The notes beneath the pieces were generated by a model. That model searched no databases. It saw only the letters and a program-made list of their open reading frames with translations, and was not told the DNA's origin. A program made the position numbers and the translations under genes. From positions 8,166,487-8,230,486 of the forward strand of contig CM060696.1 in the NCBI GenBank assembly GCA_030686995.1: a stretch of DNA of 64,000 nucleotides. Reading direction: 5' to 3'. This document shows, piece after piece, positions 11,101 to 21,310 of this stretch. This stretch comes from Artemisia argyi. Its lineage: Eukaryota > Streptophyta > Magnoliopsida > Asterales > Asteraceae. Numbering within the stretch: position 1 is the first letter of the stretch; the number at the start of each line of letters is the position of its first letter.

Positions 11101-12204
11101 TATTGGTTCTGTTGCGACATTTCCCATGGTTAAAACACGTCCATCATTAATAGTTGCAAGTTCCTTGAACCATCTTCGGTCCTTGCACACATGACACGTC
11201 GCACCAGAATCATACCACCAAGCAATATCATCATCCTGTACATAGAATGATTCACAAATTAATGATACATAATTCAAATCCGAATTACAATTAATTGTTA
11301 ATATTGTACCTGCTTGTTTCGGATCTCCTTTGGATCCACCACTAGTACCAGCCTCGTTTTTGCCTTTTCCACTACGGCAATCATGTTTGAAATGTCCAGG
11401 TTTCCCACATTTCCAACAGCCCCCATCGTTGGACTGTTTTGCTTTCTTTCCATTTCCCTTTTTGTAATCGTTACCTTGAAACTTTCGTTTCTTGTTCTTA
11501 GAATCCGAACCCTTTTTGAAACTATTATTAGTTTCTTCAACCATATTGACATTTGAACCGCCAATATCCTTGTCTTTTTCATTCACCCATACTTTCTCCA
11601 TACGTCTACACCCTTCCTCAATACTAATGGTACTGCCCAACTCAACCAAATTGTATTCTTCCTTCTTATGTTTCAAAGTAGTTTTGAAATCCTTCCAAGA
11701 AGGCGGAAGTTTGTCAATAATAGATGCCGTCGCAATGGATTCATCCATTTTTAAACCATGTTGGGTAAAGCGACCAAGTATACTAAGACACTCATTATAT
11801 TGTTCCATAACGGAACGACCATCTATCATTCTGTAATTCATGAAATCACTAACCAAGAATTTCTTACTGGATGAATCTTCAGCCATGTACTTGGCTTGAA
11901 GCGTTTCCCATAACTCTTTTGCAGATTCAACGTTTTGATAAATATCAAAAAGAGTGTCACACATACCGTTTAAAATTGTTCCACGACATATGAAATCATC
12001 ATTCCAGAACTTGTTGCGTTTCCTGATTTGATCAATGGTTTCACCCTCCACTTCCTCCGGTGCTGGTGTTGTCAAAACGTACACAACTTTCATAGTAGTC
12101 AACAAGAATTGCATCTTTTTCTGCCATCTTCGAAAATCCTGCCCTTCGAATTTGGCTAACTTCACAAACTTCGAAGTCATATCTCTCACTGATTCTCCTG
12201 CCAT
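8200..12204 (-). CDS. Ty1/copia gag-pol polyprotein, 1334 aa, intact
   Basis: A single open frame encodes capsid, protease, integrase, reverse transcriptase and RNase H in copia order. Gag covers about residues 1-260 and ends in a CCHC zinc knuckle (CWKCGKPGHFKHDC, 263-276). The retropepsin motif DSG is at 332-334. The integrase zinc-binding residues are H469, H474, C499 and C502. Candidate DDE residues are D528, D591 and E624 (in GVAERKN); the D-to-E spacing is a few residues shorter than the usual DX35E. RT carries YVDD at 1020-1023, and the RNase H region follows from about 1180 with the copia SDASW and MESEF motifs. The start ATG at 12202-12204 is only 22 nt inside the 5' LTR, so there is almost no leader. 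I recognise the family as the common plant copia group resembling TNT1-94 annotations, but do not assign a finer clade. No premature stop or missing catalytic motif is visible, so autonomous activity is plausible. Confidence 0.95.
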   Translation of the reverse strand: MAGESVRDMTSKFVKLAKFEGQDFRRWQKKMQFLLTTMKVVYVLTTPAPEEVEGETIDQIRKRNKFWNDDFICRGTILNGMCDTLFDIYQNVESAKELWETLQAKYMAEDSSSKKFLVSDFMNYRMIDGRSVMEQYNECLSILGRFTQHGLKMDESIATASIIDKLPPSWKDFKTTLKHKKEEYNLVELGSTISIEEGCRRMEKVWVNEKDKDIGGSNVNMVEETNNSFKKGSDSKNKKRKFQGNDYKKGNGKKAKQSNDGGCWKCGKPGHFKHDCRSGKGKNEAGTSGGSKGDPKQAGTILTINCNSDLNYVSLICESFYVQDDDIAWWYDSGATCHVCKDRRWFKELATINDGRVLTMGNVATEPILGIGLVDLTFTSGKTISLCNVLYVPGIRKNLLSGVVLNNCGYKQVLESDKYILSKHGSFVGFGYLCNGMIMLNLDMPSTFNSICMVNSISSVKLSNMELWHARLGHVHYKRMKEMSKMSMIPSIELDHNKCKTCMLTKITRKPFKNANRESKLLDLIHSDLCDLHATPSLGNKKYVITFIDDASRYCYIYLLHSKDEALDKFRIYKQEVELHQKDLVKILRTDRGGEYYDPVYFQSTGIIHQTTAPYTPQQNGVAERKNRTLKEMVNSMLSYSGLSEGFWGEAMLTACYLLNRIPGKSNKKTPYELWHKKAPNLSFLKVWGCRAVVRLTEPKRKTLGERGIDCIFIGYAENSYAYRFYVLEPNEYVSVNSVIESRDAIFDEERFTSIPRPRDMIHSYKEPVNTKDVSSTSTEPRKGTRVRKTKTFGDDFQLYLVEGSRNEINYQYQYCFNIDKDPMTYSEAMASRDVAFWKEAIQDEMDSILQNEVWKLADLPPGCKPLGSKWIFKRKMKVDGTIDKYKARLVIQGFRQKEGIDYFDTYAPVARISTIRLLLALAAIHNLVIHQMDVKTAFLNGELDEEIYMKQPEGFVMPGHEHKVCKLVKSLYGLKQAPKQWHQKFDEIVLSSGFVLNQADKCVYSKFDDSKNGVIICLYVDDMLIFGTNQDQVDETKEFLSSKFAMKDMGEAEVILGIKIIRENKGISISQSHYIEKILDKFNFKDCSPIGTPMDPQLKLLPNKGKAVSQLEYSKRIGSLMYAMISTRPDIAYAVGKLSRFTSNPSTFHWRALDRVFQYLKGTVDYKLTYIGFPSVIEGFSDASWISNKEDHSSTSGWVFLLGGGAISWASKKQTCITNSTMESEFVALAAAGNEAEWLRNLIYEIPLWPKPISSISIRCDSQATLAKAYSQVYNGKSRHLGVRHSMVRELIMHGVISVEWIATHRNLADHLTKGLCRDLVKGSAVGLGLKSI

Positions 12205-12226
12205 CTTAGAGAAATTAATCGATCTT

Positions 12227-12635
12227 TGTTGTTTATATGGGGTAATGGGTATCCTGATAGCAATTAGAAGTCACGAGAAAACGTTTTCAGATCGATTAAT
12301 TGGAGTGGATACCAATTAACAATCGGATAAAATCTAATTGATTCAAGTTTGTGTATGTTGTTATGGTTGCAATCAGAATCGTTTTTCTTCCTCTGTCTGT
12401 TCATCAGAACCGTTTTTGTGATAAAACGTTATTTAGGGCTAACTGCCTTGTGGCAGTTACAAGGTCTCAAACTGCCGCCCCTTGGACCCTGCTTCTCTCA
12501 GGGGCGTTGCCCCCGAACCCCCACCAAGGGGGCTACCGCCCCCTTGGAACCCCCGTTAGTCCAGTTAATATTCATATAAGTGTCGACCCTTATATGTATA
12601 TTAAACTCAATCTATTTTACACTAAAATACCAACA
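12227..12635 (-). repeat. copia 5' LTR (409 bp)
   Basis: This is the partner of 7257-7665. On the coding strand it is followed by AAGATCGATTAATTTCTC and then the ATG. There is no TGGTATCAGAGC-type primer-binding site. A 12-nt segment of the leader (AGATCGATTAAT on the coding strand, 12214-12225) is perfectly complementary to ATTAATCGATCT inside the same LTR (12289-12300). Confidence 0.95.
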
Positions 12636-12640
12636 ACTTA

Positions 12641-14200
12641 GCTAGAGAGCGTAGATCTTATACCCACGCATTGGTTAAGACAACCTCTGGGTCGGATCGG
12701 AAGGCTAGTGTCGCATGTCTTAGATGGAGAAAGGAGAAACACTACATGAATGAGTGTTAGGAACTGTAGAAGCATGGAAGATGCAGAGCTAAGGGAATAG
12801 AGGATAAATAAGAAAAATTGAGAAGTAAGAGGATACCCAGAGTAAAATGTGACATCAAGGAATGACTGTCCTAGGAATGACGTCTGATAGAATTTTTTTA
12901 AGTTTAGATGTTGAGAGACCTGCTATCTATTCATTTATCTTTCCTGTATTCACTTCTTGTCTATCGTCACTAGTGCCTCGTGCTTTATTTCATTAATCTA
13001 CGACTAGTTACATCATTCTTCTACTGGTTACCATTTCCAAGTCGAATACGGTTCAAGAACCAGAAAGGGTTATCATGTACTCTTCTAACTAAACTTGGCA
13101 TTACATCATTGGACCTCAATTATACAAAGACTGGCCACCTATGTATAATTCAGGTAGGAATCATGTAATGTTAGGAATGGTTGCTCAAACCTCCATCGAG
13201 AAATAAGTATCTCATCCGTTGTTCTAGAGCTCATCTTTAGGATCAATTCCATTTCCTTACTGTTCAAATAGAATCCAACCTCCTCCAGCATCGTATTCTA
13301 ATCCAAAAGATTTCACTGCACCAATCACTATCATGGAGAGACTCTTCCGAATAGCGTTCCGTACAACTCTACCTTTCCAATAATTCTAGAACCCTCGGCA
13401 ATGAATAGGTGAAGATTTTGAGTTGGACACATTCCTGATGACTCATAATCTCGTAAGTGGTAGAGATTACATGCTTTCTTGTAGCAACCATGTCATACAC
13501 TACTACGATTGTAATCAGGTCCATGATTCAAGTCATATGCTTCACTCAATCAATGCCATCACATGCAGAGTGAGCAGAGTTACCGTGGTATATAACCGAC
13601 TGATGAAAGGAGCAAAGGTACGTCTTCTAGTTGATGAAGGAGCCGACGAAAATTTCCCACAAACTATCCTTAGAATCACTTAAACTATTTGAGTAAAGCA
13701 AGTTCTCACCAGCCCCAAGATTCGAGCAAACCGGTAGAGGATCAACCCGCGACCTGACTACCACTGACATGGATGGTTTGGGAGAGAATGCTGGTTGATC
13801 AGCCATTACCCAGTCGCCTCCAGAAATCACAGATGGGAACCATGAATTGGATGGGTTGCGATAGTATCCAACCTCAGATATCCTGAAACCACTAAGAAGT
13901 GTATAGAAGAACACGAAAAACACCAGAGCGTGGCACCATAATTGCTTGAGGCGGAGATAACTGTAGACGGAATTTTGAGAATATGAGTTCGACTACGACT
14001 ATGAGATCTTTCGATCATGTGAATTGTATTCACGTGGATCTTATCAGGAGCTAGTAAATTCTGAATGGAGACACCTCCACCAGTCTAAGTGAAAGACATC
14101 GATAATGGGGAATTGCTGAAAGATTTTCAGGAAATTAACGAGAGCCTTCAGAGATAGCAAAACTGTTAATCGATTAGTGACCCAGATACTACCAGCAGAA
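12641..14200 (+). pseudogene. decayed gypsy region between gag and RT
   Basis: The gypsy sequence resumes exactly after the copia target duplication. Frames are broken throughout and no ORF longer than about 100 codons survives. By position it should hold the end of the zinc knuckle, the protease and the start of RT, but I could not place individual motifs here with confidence. The assignment rests on the flanking gag and RT pieces. Confidence 0.5.
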
Positions 14201-14219
14201 ATAGTACGAGAAAAGAAAA

Positions 14220-14960
14220 TCTCAAAGGTTGCGTTTATGCCCTCTTGTGGATGTTATGAATGCAACGTTAGGCTTGTTGATTAGACGATATCCCAGCCGC
14301 TTTCATGGACATCATGAACAGCGTTCGTGAACCCTAATTGGTCAAGTGGCAATAATATTCAACGATGATAACCAGAACTACTCGAAGAGGGTAAGAAGAA
14401 ATATGAGGAATGCCTGGGATTGACCTTAAGCTTGCTTGAGAATAGATAACGGTAGATTAACTTCCTTGTGTATGAAGTTTGAAATTTTACCGTTTGATTT
14501 CATGATCATGTGAATTGTATTCACATAGATCCCACCAAGAGTAAATCTATTAAGGATTGAGTTACCCCTACAATTCCTATTGAGATACGTCCACACTTAG
14601 GGCTAGCGGGATATCACCGGAGATTTATCAAAGGTGCTCCAAGATAGCATAGCCTTTAACCAGATTGACTCAAGGGATACGAAGGGTAACTAAGGAGAAA
14701 CAGAGAGGAAGCATTGTAACTTTGGAGGTAGAAACAGATGTAGTACACCTATCCTAGCTATACCGGAAGGAAGTATAGATGTTGTGGCAAAATACGATGT
14801 TTCGTATTAAGGATTGTGAGATGTTTCGATGCGAATGGAGAAGGAAGTAGCTTACGTCTCTCGTCAATTCGAGACATAGGAAAAGAGCTACACCACTCAT
14901 GAGATAGCATTGAGTGTAGTTGTACTTACGCTCAGAATTTGGGGGAGAATATCTGTAATA
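14220..14960 (+). pseudogene. decayed gypsy reverse transcriptase and RNase H
   Basis: Recognisable pieces occur in order. About 14225-14330 corresponds to the conserved hydrophobic YEFLVMPFGLTNAP-type block, now scrambled, and is followed by the catalytic-box region, which reads IFNDDNQNYSK (about 14355-14390) where an intact relative has a -DD-LIYSK box. About 14595-14640 matches the LGLAGYYRRFIKDFS connection segment in degraded form. About 14830-14960 matches the RNase H portion (SRQF-RDIGKELHHS, then a YA/LRIWG segment). Several frameshifts and stops separate them. Order and similarity indicate a chromovirus-type gypsy pol, clearly dead. The assignment is from memory of the family. Confidence 0.65.
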
Positions 14961-16304
14961 CACGGAGTACATAGTATGCACAATCGTAAGGGTTACGACG
15001 TGTCCTAGACAAGAAGAGGCGACCGTTGGGGCAGAGTCGCTAGATAGAACCACATGGTAACTAGGACTGCAAAATTTCTATTAGCCCGATGAAGAAACGT
15101 TGTTAGTACTTTTGGCCTCCCGAGTCTGATAGGACGCATCAGAATTAGTAGAACCAATACTAATGACCCGACACAGAAACCGACAATGCAACACATGTCG
15201 GCAAATGCTGAGCATGCCAACGAACGAGAGTTAAACACCAGAGATCATCAGTTCTCGAATCAACCTCGATTTTGGTTAGGAGGTGGGAGAGAGCCACCAT
15301 GGAATTATCACCAAAATTCCAAGAACATGTAGTGGTTGAAATACCATCTGGGAAATTGTGATTGTCTTACCAAGTTCATTCATCTTCGTACGTTCGGAAA
15401 AAGTTATAGAAAGGGCAAGATTGACCACTAGCACTTGAGAAAAGTTGTCTTCCTGACGTTGAAAACCGAACCTTATCATACCTAGCTGAAACTTCTTCTT
15501 CTGCCAAATTTCTAGAAATCCTTACAAGTGACCATGGGGATGGGTCGTAATAGGAGTATTACATAGCCTCCCCAAACAAATGGTCAGAGTGGGAGAACCG
15601 TTCGTACATCAATAATAAATCTTTAAGCTATCATTAGTAAGTCTGAAAAATGGCTGGGAAAGACATCCGCCTCTTCCCAAACTTTTCTGAGTTAATAAAA
15701 GCCACCTGACATCATGATCATGCCGTTCAACGCTCTTTATGGATGTATGTGCCGACCTTACTCTCACGGAGCCAGAATTGGAGGAAATAAGTTTGCTATG
15801 CTGATGTTTGTTTGTGAAGCCGCTGAAATGAATATTGAGATCAAAGGAAGAGCAAGAAGATGATTAAGGAATCACCTAGAGATGGTGAAATGCATTTAGT
15901 AACATGGAAAACTTAATCCTTGCTATCCTGTTTTGCTCAAGAATTCTCACTAGATCTAACTCGCGATACTCGTGCTTTCATCGTGACTCGGCGAAGCCCA
16001 TAAGACTCTTGATATGTAATCCGGAAGGACACTTCCGGGCGAGATTATCACTACAAAGCTCTAGATTATCTATTCCATGACGATGAACATCAAACTCCTT
16101 GAGGAGCTCATTAAAATCCTATTCGTGAAAAATCTGGCAATCTAAGCCAATTCGTACCATTGTCGTTTGAGCTTGTTGGAAATTCTGAGATGATCTTACA
16201 CTGCCGTGAAAGTGCGAAGGTGAAATCCAGTATATCCAATTCTATCGCTTTTCAATCTTGATGAGTAACTTTAAGTGAAACCCGGGATGGGTTTCTTTTG
16301 AGGC
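14961..16304 (+). pseudogene. decayed gypsy integrase and pol 3' end
   Basis: This is the continuation of the gypsy pol. The clearest landmark is about 15720-15765, encoding MPFNALYGCMCRPYSHG, which corresponds to the integrase FEALYGRKCRSP segment. About 16190-16250 may retain the last part of pol. No ORF survives. The segment ends at TGTGACAACTGG (16305), which looks like a gypsy LTR start, preceded by a purine-rich GGGATGGG run. Confidence 0.55.
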
Positions 16305-18030
16305 TGTGACAACTGGTAAAAATCGAAAGATATTTAAATACCGTGATTATAACTAAAATTAAATCGCTACTTAACTTGAGACTACCTTATGAATAATTTA
16401 AAATGATACCTGGTTGATGTACATTTACTTTAGGCGCTACGCAACTTTGGCACTAGAAAAACCTATAATAGAAGAAACTGATAGCTTCTAACGCGTTTAT
16501 TTAAATATAAACGTATTTATAGTCAAATTTCAAGGAAAAACTATTCTAGAATTGATGGCGCGAACTGGAAAATATTTTGGGCAATCTTGGTATAAGTTTT
16601 GAGCTCGTAATTGTGTTTCGGGGAAGTTTAGCAATAAGACACGAATGGTCCTTGTGTTTAGAAGCCGGCCACCCCTAGAGTAATAAAGATAAAACATAAA
16701 TGGTCCTTATTGGTTTAAATAATCAAACACACCCTTTCCACCTCATTCTATCTTCAACCTAAAAACTCATCTCTCTCTCTCTCTCTCATAAAACCCTAGC
16801 CGCCGTCACCTGTAATCGGCTGCCACACCACCATCGCCATTCACCACCACTCACCTCCACCACCATACGAATCACCATCATCCCCTTGGTCTCTTGTCGT
16901 ACCACATGCGCTCCAAAACGACCCCCACCACCTCATTATTACTTCACCTCCGTCCATAAATACCATCACCACCATTAAACTCCTAAACTTGTAGATCTAG
17001 TGAGAAAAGGTAAGGAACGCGTTTTTACGCATAGGTTTGACTCATCCCCTAGTAAACTCATGAATGTTATTAATATTTCAGGCTCAAATCACATGGGTTT
17101 AATGTTCTTGCTAAATAAAAGGATAATAAACTAAGTTTGGTATCCATGTTGTGTTTATGAGCGTCGAGTTGTGTGACCGTGAGCATAAGCTCATGGTATG
17201 AATGATGTTCATGATGTTCTGAATGTTGTTGTTGTTGTTGTTGTTTTATTTTGTTTATGCTTGGATTTATATTTATTTTTGGTACCGATTTGGTTTCTAG
17301 CCGTGAACTAGGATTTGAATGGAGGGGACTTAGTTTTAGATGGTTATCGTTGGTGTTGTTGCTAAGAAAACAGACTTGAGGTTCATTTGGTTTGTTGTAG
17401 TGATGAGGGTAAGCCGAGACCATTAAGGTCTCGGCAATGGGATGTAGTGGTCGTTGGTTGTAGCCGAATAGGACTTGGTCTGTTTGGTTTGGGTTGTGAC
17501 GAGGAAGAAGAAGCCGAGACCATTGAGGCCTCGTCAATGGTTATCTTGGGTTGTTGATATTATTATTGTTGTTGTGGGTTTGGAGTTGTTTTGATGACGT
17601 TGAGATGTAGTCAGGTTAGGAGTTGAATGGTGGATTTATTTTTAGATATTGATGTCGAATTGTTGGTAATTGTGGTTATTTGGTCGAGGTGGAAATGGTG
17701 TTGTGACAAATATTAGTTGATGGAGTTAGGTTAGACGCGAGCCGTAGACGGCCGCAATTGGTTGAATTTGTGGTTGCGGATGTGGATATTATTGGACGTT
17801 GATATTTACTTGAAATTGGCTTATTAGTATAGCTTGTGAACTTTGGGCAACGTCGGGGTCACTTTGACTTTTTAGTCAATAGTTGACTTCGACAACGCCA
17901 TAACATGATTGTTAGACTATAATGAGACTACTAGATGTTATTCAATTATTATAGTCCGAGAGTGATGACTCGGACTCATGAACTCGAATAAATAATGACT
18001 CGTTGAATAGTAAATTTGACAAACAACTTA

Positions 18031-18034
<4 letters not shown>
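16305..18034 (+). repeat. putative gypsy 3' LTR, first part
   Basis: It begins TGTGACAACTGG, typical of gypsy chromovirus LTRs. It contains a (CT)n stretch (about 16771-16788) followed by AAACCCTAGCCGCCGTCACC, which resembles the transcribed leader of such LTRs, and a GTT triplet run (about 17224-17245). Two related palindromic blocks occur at 17413-17433 (CCGAGACC, then GGTCTCGG) and about 17513-17533. A 155-codon minus-strand ORF at 17070-17537 is an artefact of the triplet run. I infer that the LTR continues, interrupted by other elements, to 27183. Confidence 0.5.

Positions 18035-18096
<62 letters not shown>
18035..18096. repeat. AT dinucleotide microsatellite
   Basis: An uninterrupted (AT)n tract of about 62 bp. 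It is immediately followed by ACTAGACGAATACCCGTGCA and a GCAACGGG box, a motif seen next to many plant repeats, here of unknown family. Confidence 0.95.
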
Positions 18097-18097
<1 letters not shown>

Positions 18098-18194
18098 TAG
18101 ACGAATACCCGTGCATAGCAACGGGATTTTATAACGACAGATCGTTTAGTGATAAAAAAAAGTTTATGGGTTATAAATGAAAAATAATAAAAGT

Positions 18195-18691
18195 TAGGGG
18201 TGGCAAATCTTGCCCAATTTGTAATTTTTGGCCGATTTTTGACACTTTTTTAAAAGTTTGGGGCGATTTTTGCCCCCTTGCATTTATTTGATGGGCTCTT
18301 ATAGGCAAAAGATAAAAACAGATATTATTAGATGGGCTTTCGAATCACACAATTCAACTTTCAAGCAATTACTTTCATTTTTTAAATTAGTTGCATTTTT
18401 ATTCATTTGTCCCAGCAGATTTTCTCAAATTTGCAGTCAGATTATTTTTTTTTTTTTTTCTAAGAAAAAATAATTAAATATAGTTAAGACTTAGATGCTT
18501 GAAATTTTTTTACAAGATGAATTAAAGGGGTTTTTAGGACTATTCCGAATGTTTTTAATAGTTGAATTATAATTTGCTCGTTTTAGCCCGTGCGCTTTTG
18601 GCCCGATTTATAATTTGTCCGTTTAGCCCGTGCCCGTTTTAACCCGTGCCATTTTAGCCCGTGCCCGTGCCCGCCCGTTTTGCCACCTCTA
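18195..18691. mobile_element. hAT-type non-autonomous element (497 bp)
   Basis: The ends are TAGGGGTGGCAAA and, reverse complemented from the right, TAGAGGTGGCAAA: a 13-bp inverted repeat with one mismatch. It is flanked by a perfect 8-bp target duplication ATAAAAGT (18187-18194 and 18692-18699), as expected for hAT elements. The interior is rich in GCCCG words and encodes no transposase, so it depends on an element elsewhere. Confidence 0.9.
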
Positions 18692-18723
18692 ATAAAAGTT
18701 TGAAGATTTAGGGATTAAACATA

Positions 18724-18868
18724 TGACATGAGTTTAAGTATCAAAGTCAATAACTCAACACATTTAGTAACTGATTTTCCCGCCCAAATTGATATAAAAA
18801 TCAGTTACTAAATGTGTTGACTTATTGACTTTGTTGACTTATTGACTTTGATACTTAAGCTCATGTCA
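18724..18868. repeat. long hairpin (foldback), possible MITE
   Basis: Positions 18724-18778 are nearly the exact reverse complement of 18797-18868. The right arm carries a tandem 17-bp duplication of TTGACTTATTGACTTTG that makes it longer. The short spacer is about 18779-18796. The structure fits a foldback MITE or an aborted tandem inversion. No target duplication was established. Confidence 0.75.
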
Positions 18869-19409
18869 ACATAATGTTTTGAAACCCAGTTGAACCGTTC
18901 TGGTCGAAAAACGGGTCGATTTAAACCGAGTCATGCTTTTAATAACTGAACCCGTCGTGTCCAGTTTTCAAAACTATATGTTTTTCCCAGTTGAACCCGT
19001 TGGTCCGGTCCAGTTTTCAAAACTATATGCAACATCAACTTGTTAGTTTGTATAAAGTTTTGTGTTTTTTATTAATTTGTATAATGTGTATAATAACATA
19101 TACTTTTCATTTTAGGGTGTTTTAAAAATAACATTAATTAGTGTGTTTAATTATTTTATATTTTATATTATATTGTAGCTTGTTTAAATTGTATATTGTG
19201 AAAATTTTATTGTACTTTTTTAGTAAGGGGTGTTTTAATTGATTGTTTTTAATTTAATGTAGATGCTTTTAATTGGTTGTACCATATGAATAAATTATTG
19301 TAATTTTAAGTTATGGGGTGTTTTAATAAAATCATTAATTACACAATTCATTTTCTCTCACCCTTGACTTTTAAGATTTCACTTTCAAGAGCATTAATTA
19401 GAAGGGCAA
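18869..19409. other. non-coding; first copy of a tandem unit at its right end
   Basis: There is no gene. A 27-bp repeat around CCAGTTTTCAAAACTATATG occurs at about 18959-18982 and 19010-19030. The last 115 bp (from about 19297) match 25073-25190, and together with the sequence resuming after 25011 they form one unit of an ancestral tandem pair that the CACTA element split. Confidence 0.6.
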
Positions 19410-19439
19410 AATCACTACAAGAAAAGGGGGTTTTTATGA

Positions 19440-19890
19440 CGAAACTTTTTGGAACGGTCAAAAAATCGTGCCAAATACACGTATTTGGCACTTGTAGGGT
19501 AACAGTGACAAAAAAAGCAGGTATTTGGGACGGCTATTAAGAAACTGTTCCAAATACGTATGCATTTGGAACATTTTCCAATAATGGTGCCAAATACATG
19601 TGTATTTGGAACGGTTTTGAGTTACTAGTGCCAAATAGTTATGTATTTGGGACTGTTGGTACCACCAGTGCCAAATTTGTATATGTATTTGGAACGCTAT
19701 ATATTGTTGGTGCTAAATACTCATGTATCTGGAATGGTTGGTATGAATGGTGCCAAATACCTATATGTATTTGGAACATTATCTAATGTTGGTGCCAAAT
19801 ACTTATGTATTTGGAACGGTTTCTATAGGTTGTGAAAAATACAAATGCATTTGGGGTGATTTTTATAAAATGTTGATAATTCTTATGTAT
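19440..19890. repeat. left subterminal repeat array of the CACTA element
   Basis: About ten copies of TGCCAAATAC or GTATTTGG(A/C)AC alternate over 450 bp with a spacing of roughly 35-50 bp. In CACTA elements such arrays bind the accessory transposase protein. The same motifs recur at 24530-24990. Confidence 0.85.
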
Positions 19891-20520
19891 ATGGAACATG
19901 TTTGAAAAACTAACACAATTTACACTTTTTTTCACATGTGTCTATGTGTATATAAGTATGTGCAAGTACAATGAGGTTAGAAGTATTGGTTCTTGTTCAA
20001 GAGCTTTGAGGTCATAGATTCTGTAGGGTGAATTAAGGGCTATGATGTTGTTGTGGTTGTTTATCTATTTTGTGGATGAACTAGCTTTTGATGGCTTTCT
20101 AATTTGGTTATTTCTCATTCTACTAGAACATCATAATACCAATTGATATCTTGTTATTGGATATAAATTCATTTATTTTTAAGTCATCAATGATTAGTAT
20201 TATTACTACATGTCATCAACGGTGATTTCTAAATGTTTGAAGAAAAAACACTAGAAAATCCATAGGTGATGGTCGTAATTTCTTAGAGATTTCTTACGGG
20301 TCTTATTAAATTTTTAAATATTTATCCGTAAAAAATCCTTAGGAATTACAATAATTACCTTTGACTTTCCTAGTGATTTATAAAACTCATTTAATAGAAC
20401 AACCATATGTTGTGTGTGCAAGAGCATACAACCTGGTTATTAAAAAAAATAAAAATAAAAAATAAAAAAATCAGGGCTCTATTACAACCACAATATAGAC
20501 GGGGTATCTGTTTAAACTTA

Positions 20521-20742
20521 TGGGTATGTTTGGCATGGAGCGGTGTGGAGGTTTTTGGAGTAGTGAGCAATGAACATTTTGATTTGTAGTAGTCGTTTGG
20601 CAACAAAACGGTGAGCTTTGTTATTTTTTAAGAATGCTCATTTTTTCAATGCTTCTTTAAAAGCTGTGAGCGGTGAGCTATGGTTACTACTCACAGCTCA
20701 GTAAACTGCCCACTGCGCACTGCTACATTTAACAAACACACC
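20521..20742. mobile_element. possible MITE with GGGTGTGTTTG ends
   Basis: GGGTATGTTTGGCA at the left and AACAAACACACCC at the right form an imperfect inverted repeat. The interior contains several GAGCGGTGAG / CTCACAGCTCA words that are partly self-complementary. I could not find a convincing target duplication, so this stays tentative. Confidence 0.4.
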
Positions 20743-20750
20743 CTATATGT

Positions 20751-21310
20751 AGCTTATGAGCTTATTTGTTCTTCGGCATACATTTCATAAGTCTTAATTT
20801 TTTGGTTTATTTTGTGACTTGTGAGCATAGATAAGTTTATCATGATACGATAAATTTATATAAGCCTATAAGTCTCAAAATAAGTAAAAAATTGGGACTT
20901 ATGAAATATAAGCCGAAATCAAATAAGCTAATAAGCAGTGTTTTGAAGTCCGGGTCGACCCGGCCGGGTTAACCGGTTCCGACAAAAAAAACCCGGGTTT
21001 CTAAAACCGGGTTAACCGGTTAGACCCGTCAGGTTTTGAGTGACCCATGTCAACCCGGTTCTCGAAACCCGGTCGAGTTTCGTTTTTCAAAATTTGTTAA
21101 TAAAAACCCCGGGTTGACCGGTGGTCGAATCCGTTGACCCAACGGTTGAACCAGTTGACCAGGTTGAAAAAATAAAAAAATAATAAATTAAAAACCGAGT
21201 TAATCAGGTGGTCGAACCGATTGACTCGGTGCCCGGTAACTCGACCAGGTTGATTTCGAACCCGGTTTTCAAAAATTGCTAATAAGCCCAAGCTTAAACA
21301 AACACCCCTA
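20751..21310. mobile_element. palindromic MITE, right end split by another MITE
   Basis: The left arm 20751-20793 is the near-complement of 20896-20936 (AGCTTATGAGCTTATTTG against CAAATAAGCTAATAAGC). The element's right extremity appears to continue after the inserted hAT element, at 21287-21310 (CCCAAGCTTAAACAAACACC). It therefore predates that insertion. Confidence 0.55.
20936..21278. mobile_element. hAT-type MITE (343 bp) nested in the CACTA element
   Basis: It is flanked by a perfect 8-bp duplication CTAATAAG (20928-20935 and 21279-21286). The ends CAGTGTTTTGAAGTCCGGG and, reverse complemented from the right, CAATTTTTGAAAACCGGG form an imperfect inverted repeat. The interior is rich in AACCGGTT and GGTTGACC words and has no transposase ORF. 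Confidence 0.8.

Larger units (their letters stand above)
7257..12635 (-). mobile_element. complete, apparently intact Ty1/copia retrotransposon
   Basis: This is a 5379-bp element bounded by two 409-bp LTRs (7257-7665 and 12227-12635) that start TGTTG and end CAACA. The 5-bp target duplication ACTTA is at 7252-7256 and 12636-12640. The coding strand is minus, so the LTR at 12227-12635 is the 5' LTR. A polypurine tract (GGGGGAGG on the minus strand, about 7669-7676) abuts the 3' LTR. I found no difference between the LTRs on reading them side by side, and the 1334-codon polyprotein is open from end to end. Together these indicate a very recent insertion. The element sits inside the gag region of an old gypsy element, giving an exact empty site. 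Confidence 0.95.

Noticed and set aside
17070..17537. 155-codon minus-strand ORF with polyglutamine and histidine runs
   Set aside because: It is produced by a GTT triplet run in LTR sequence read backwards. No domain, start context or conservation supports it.
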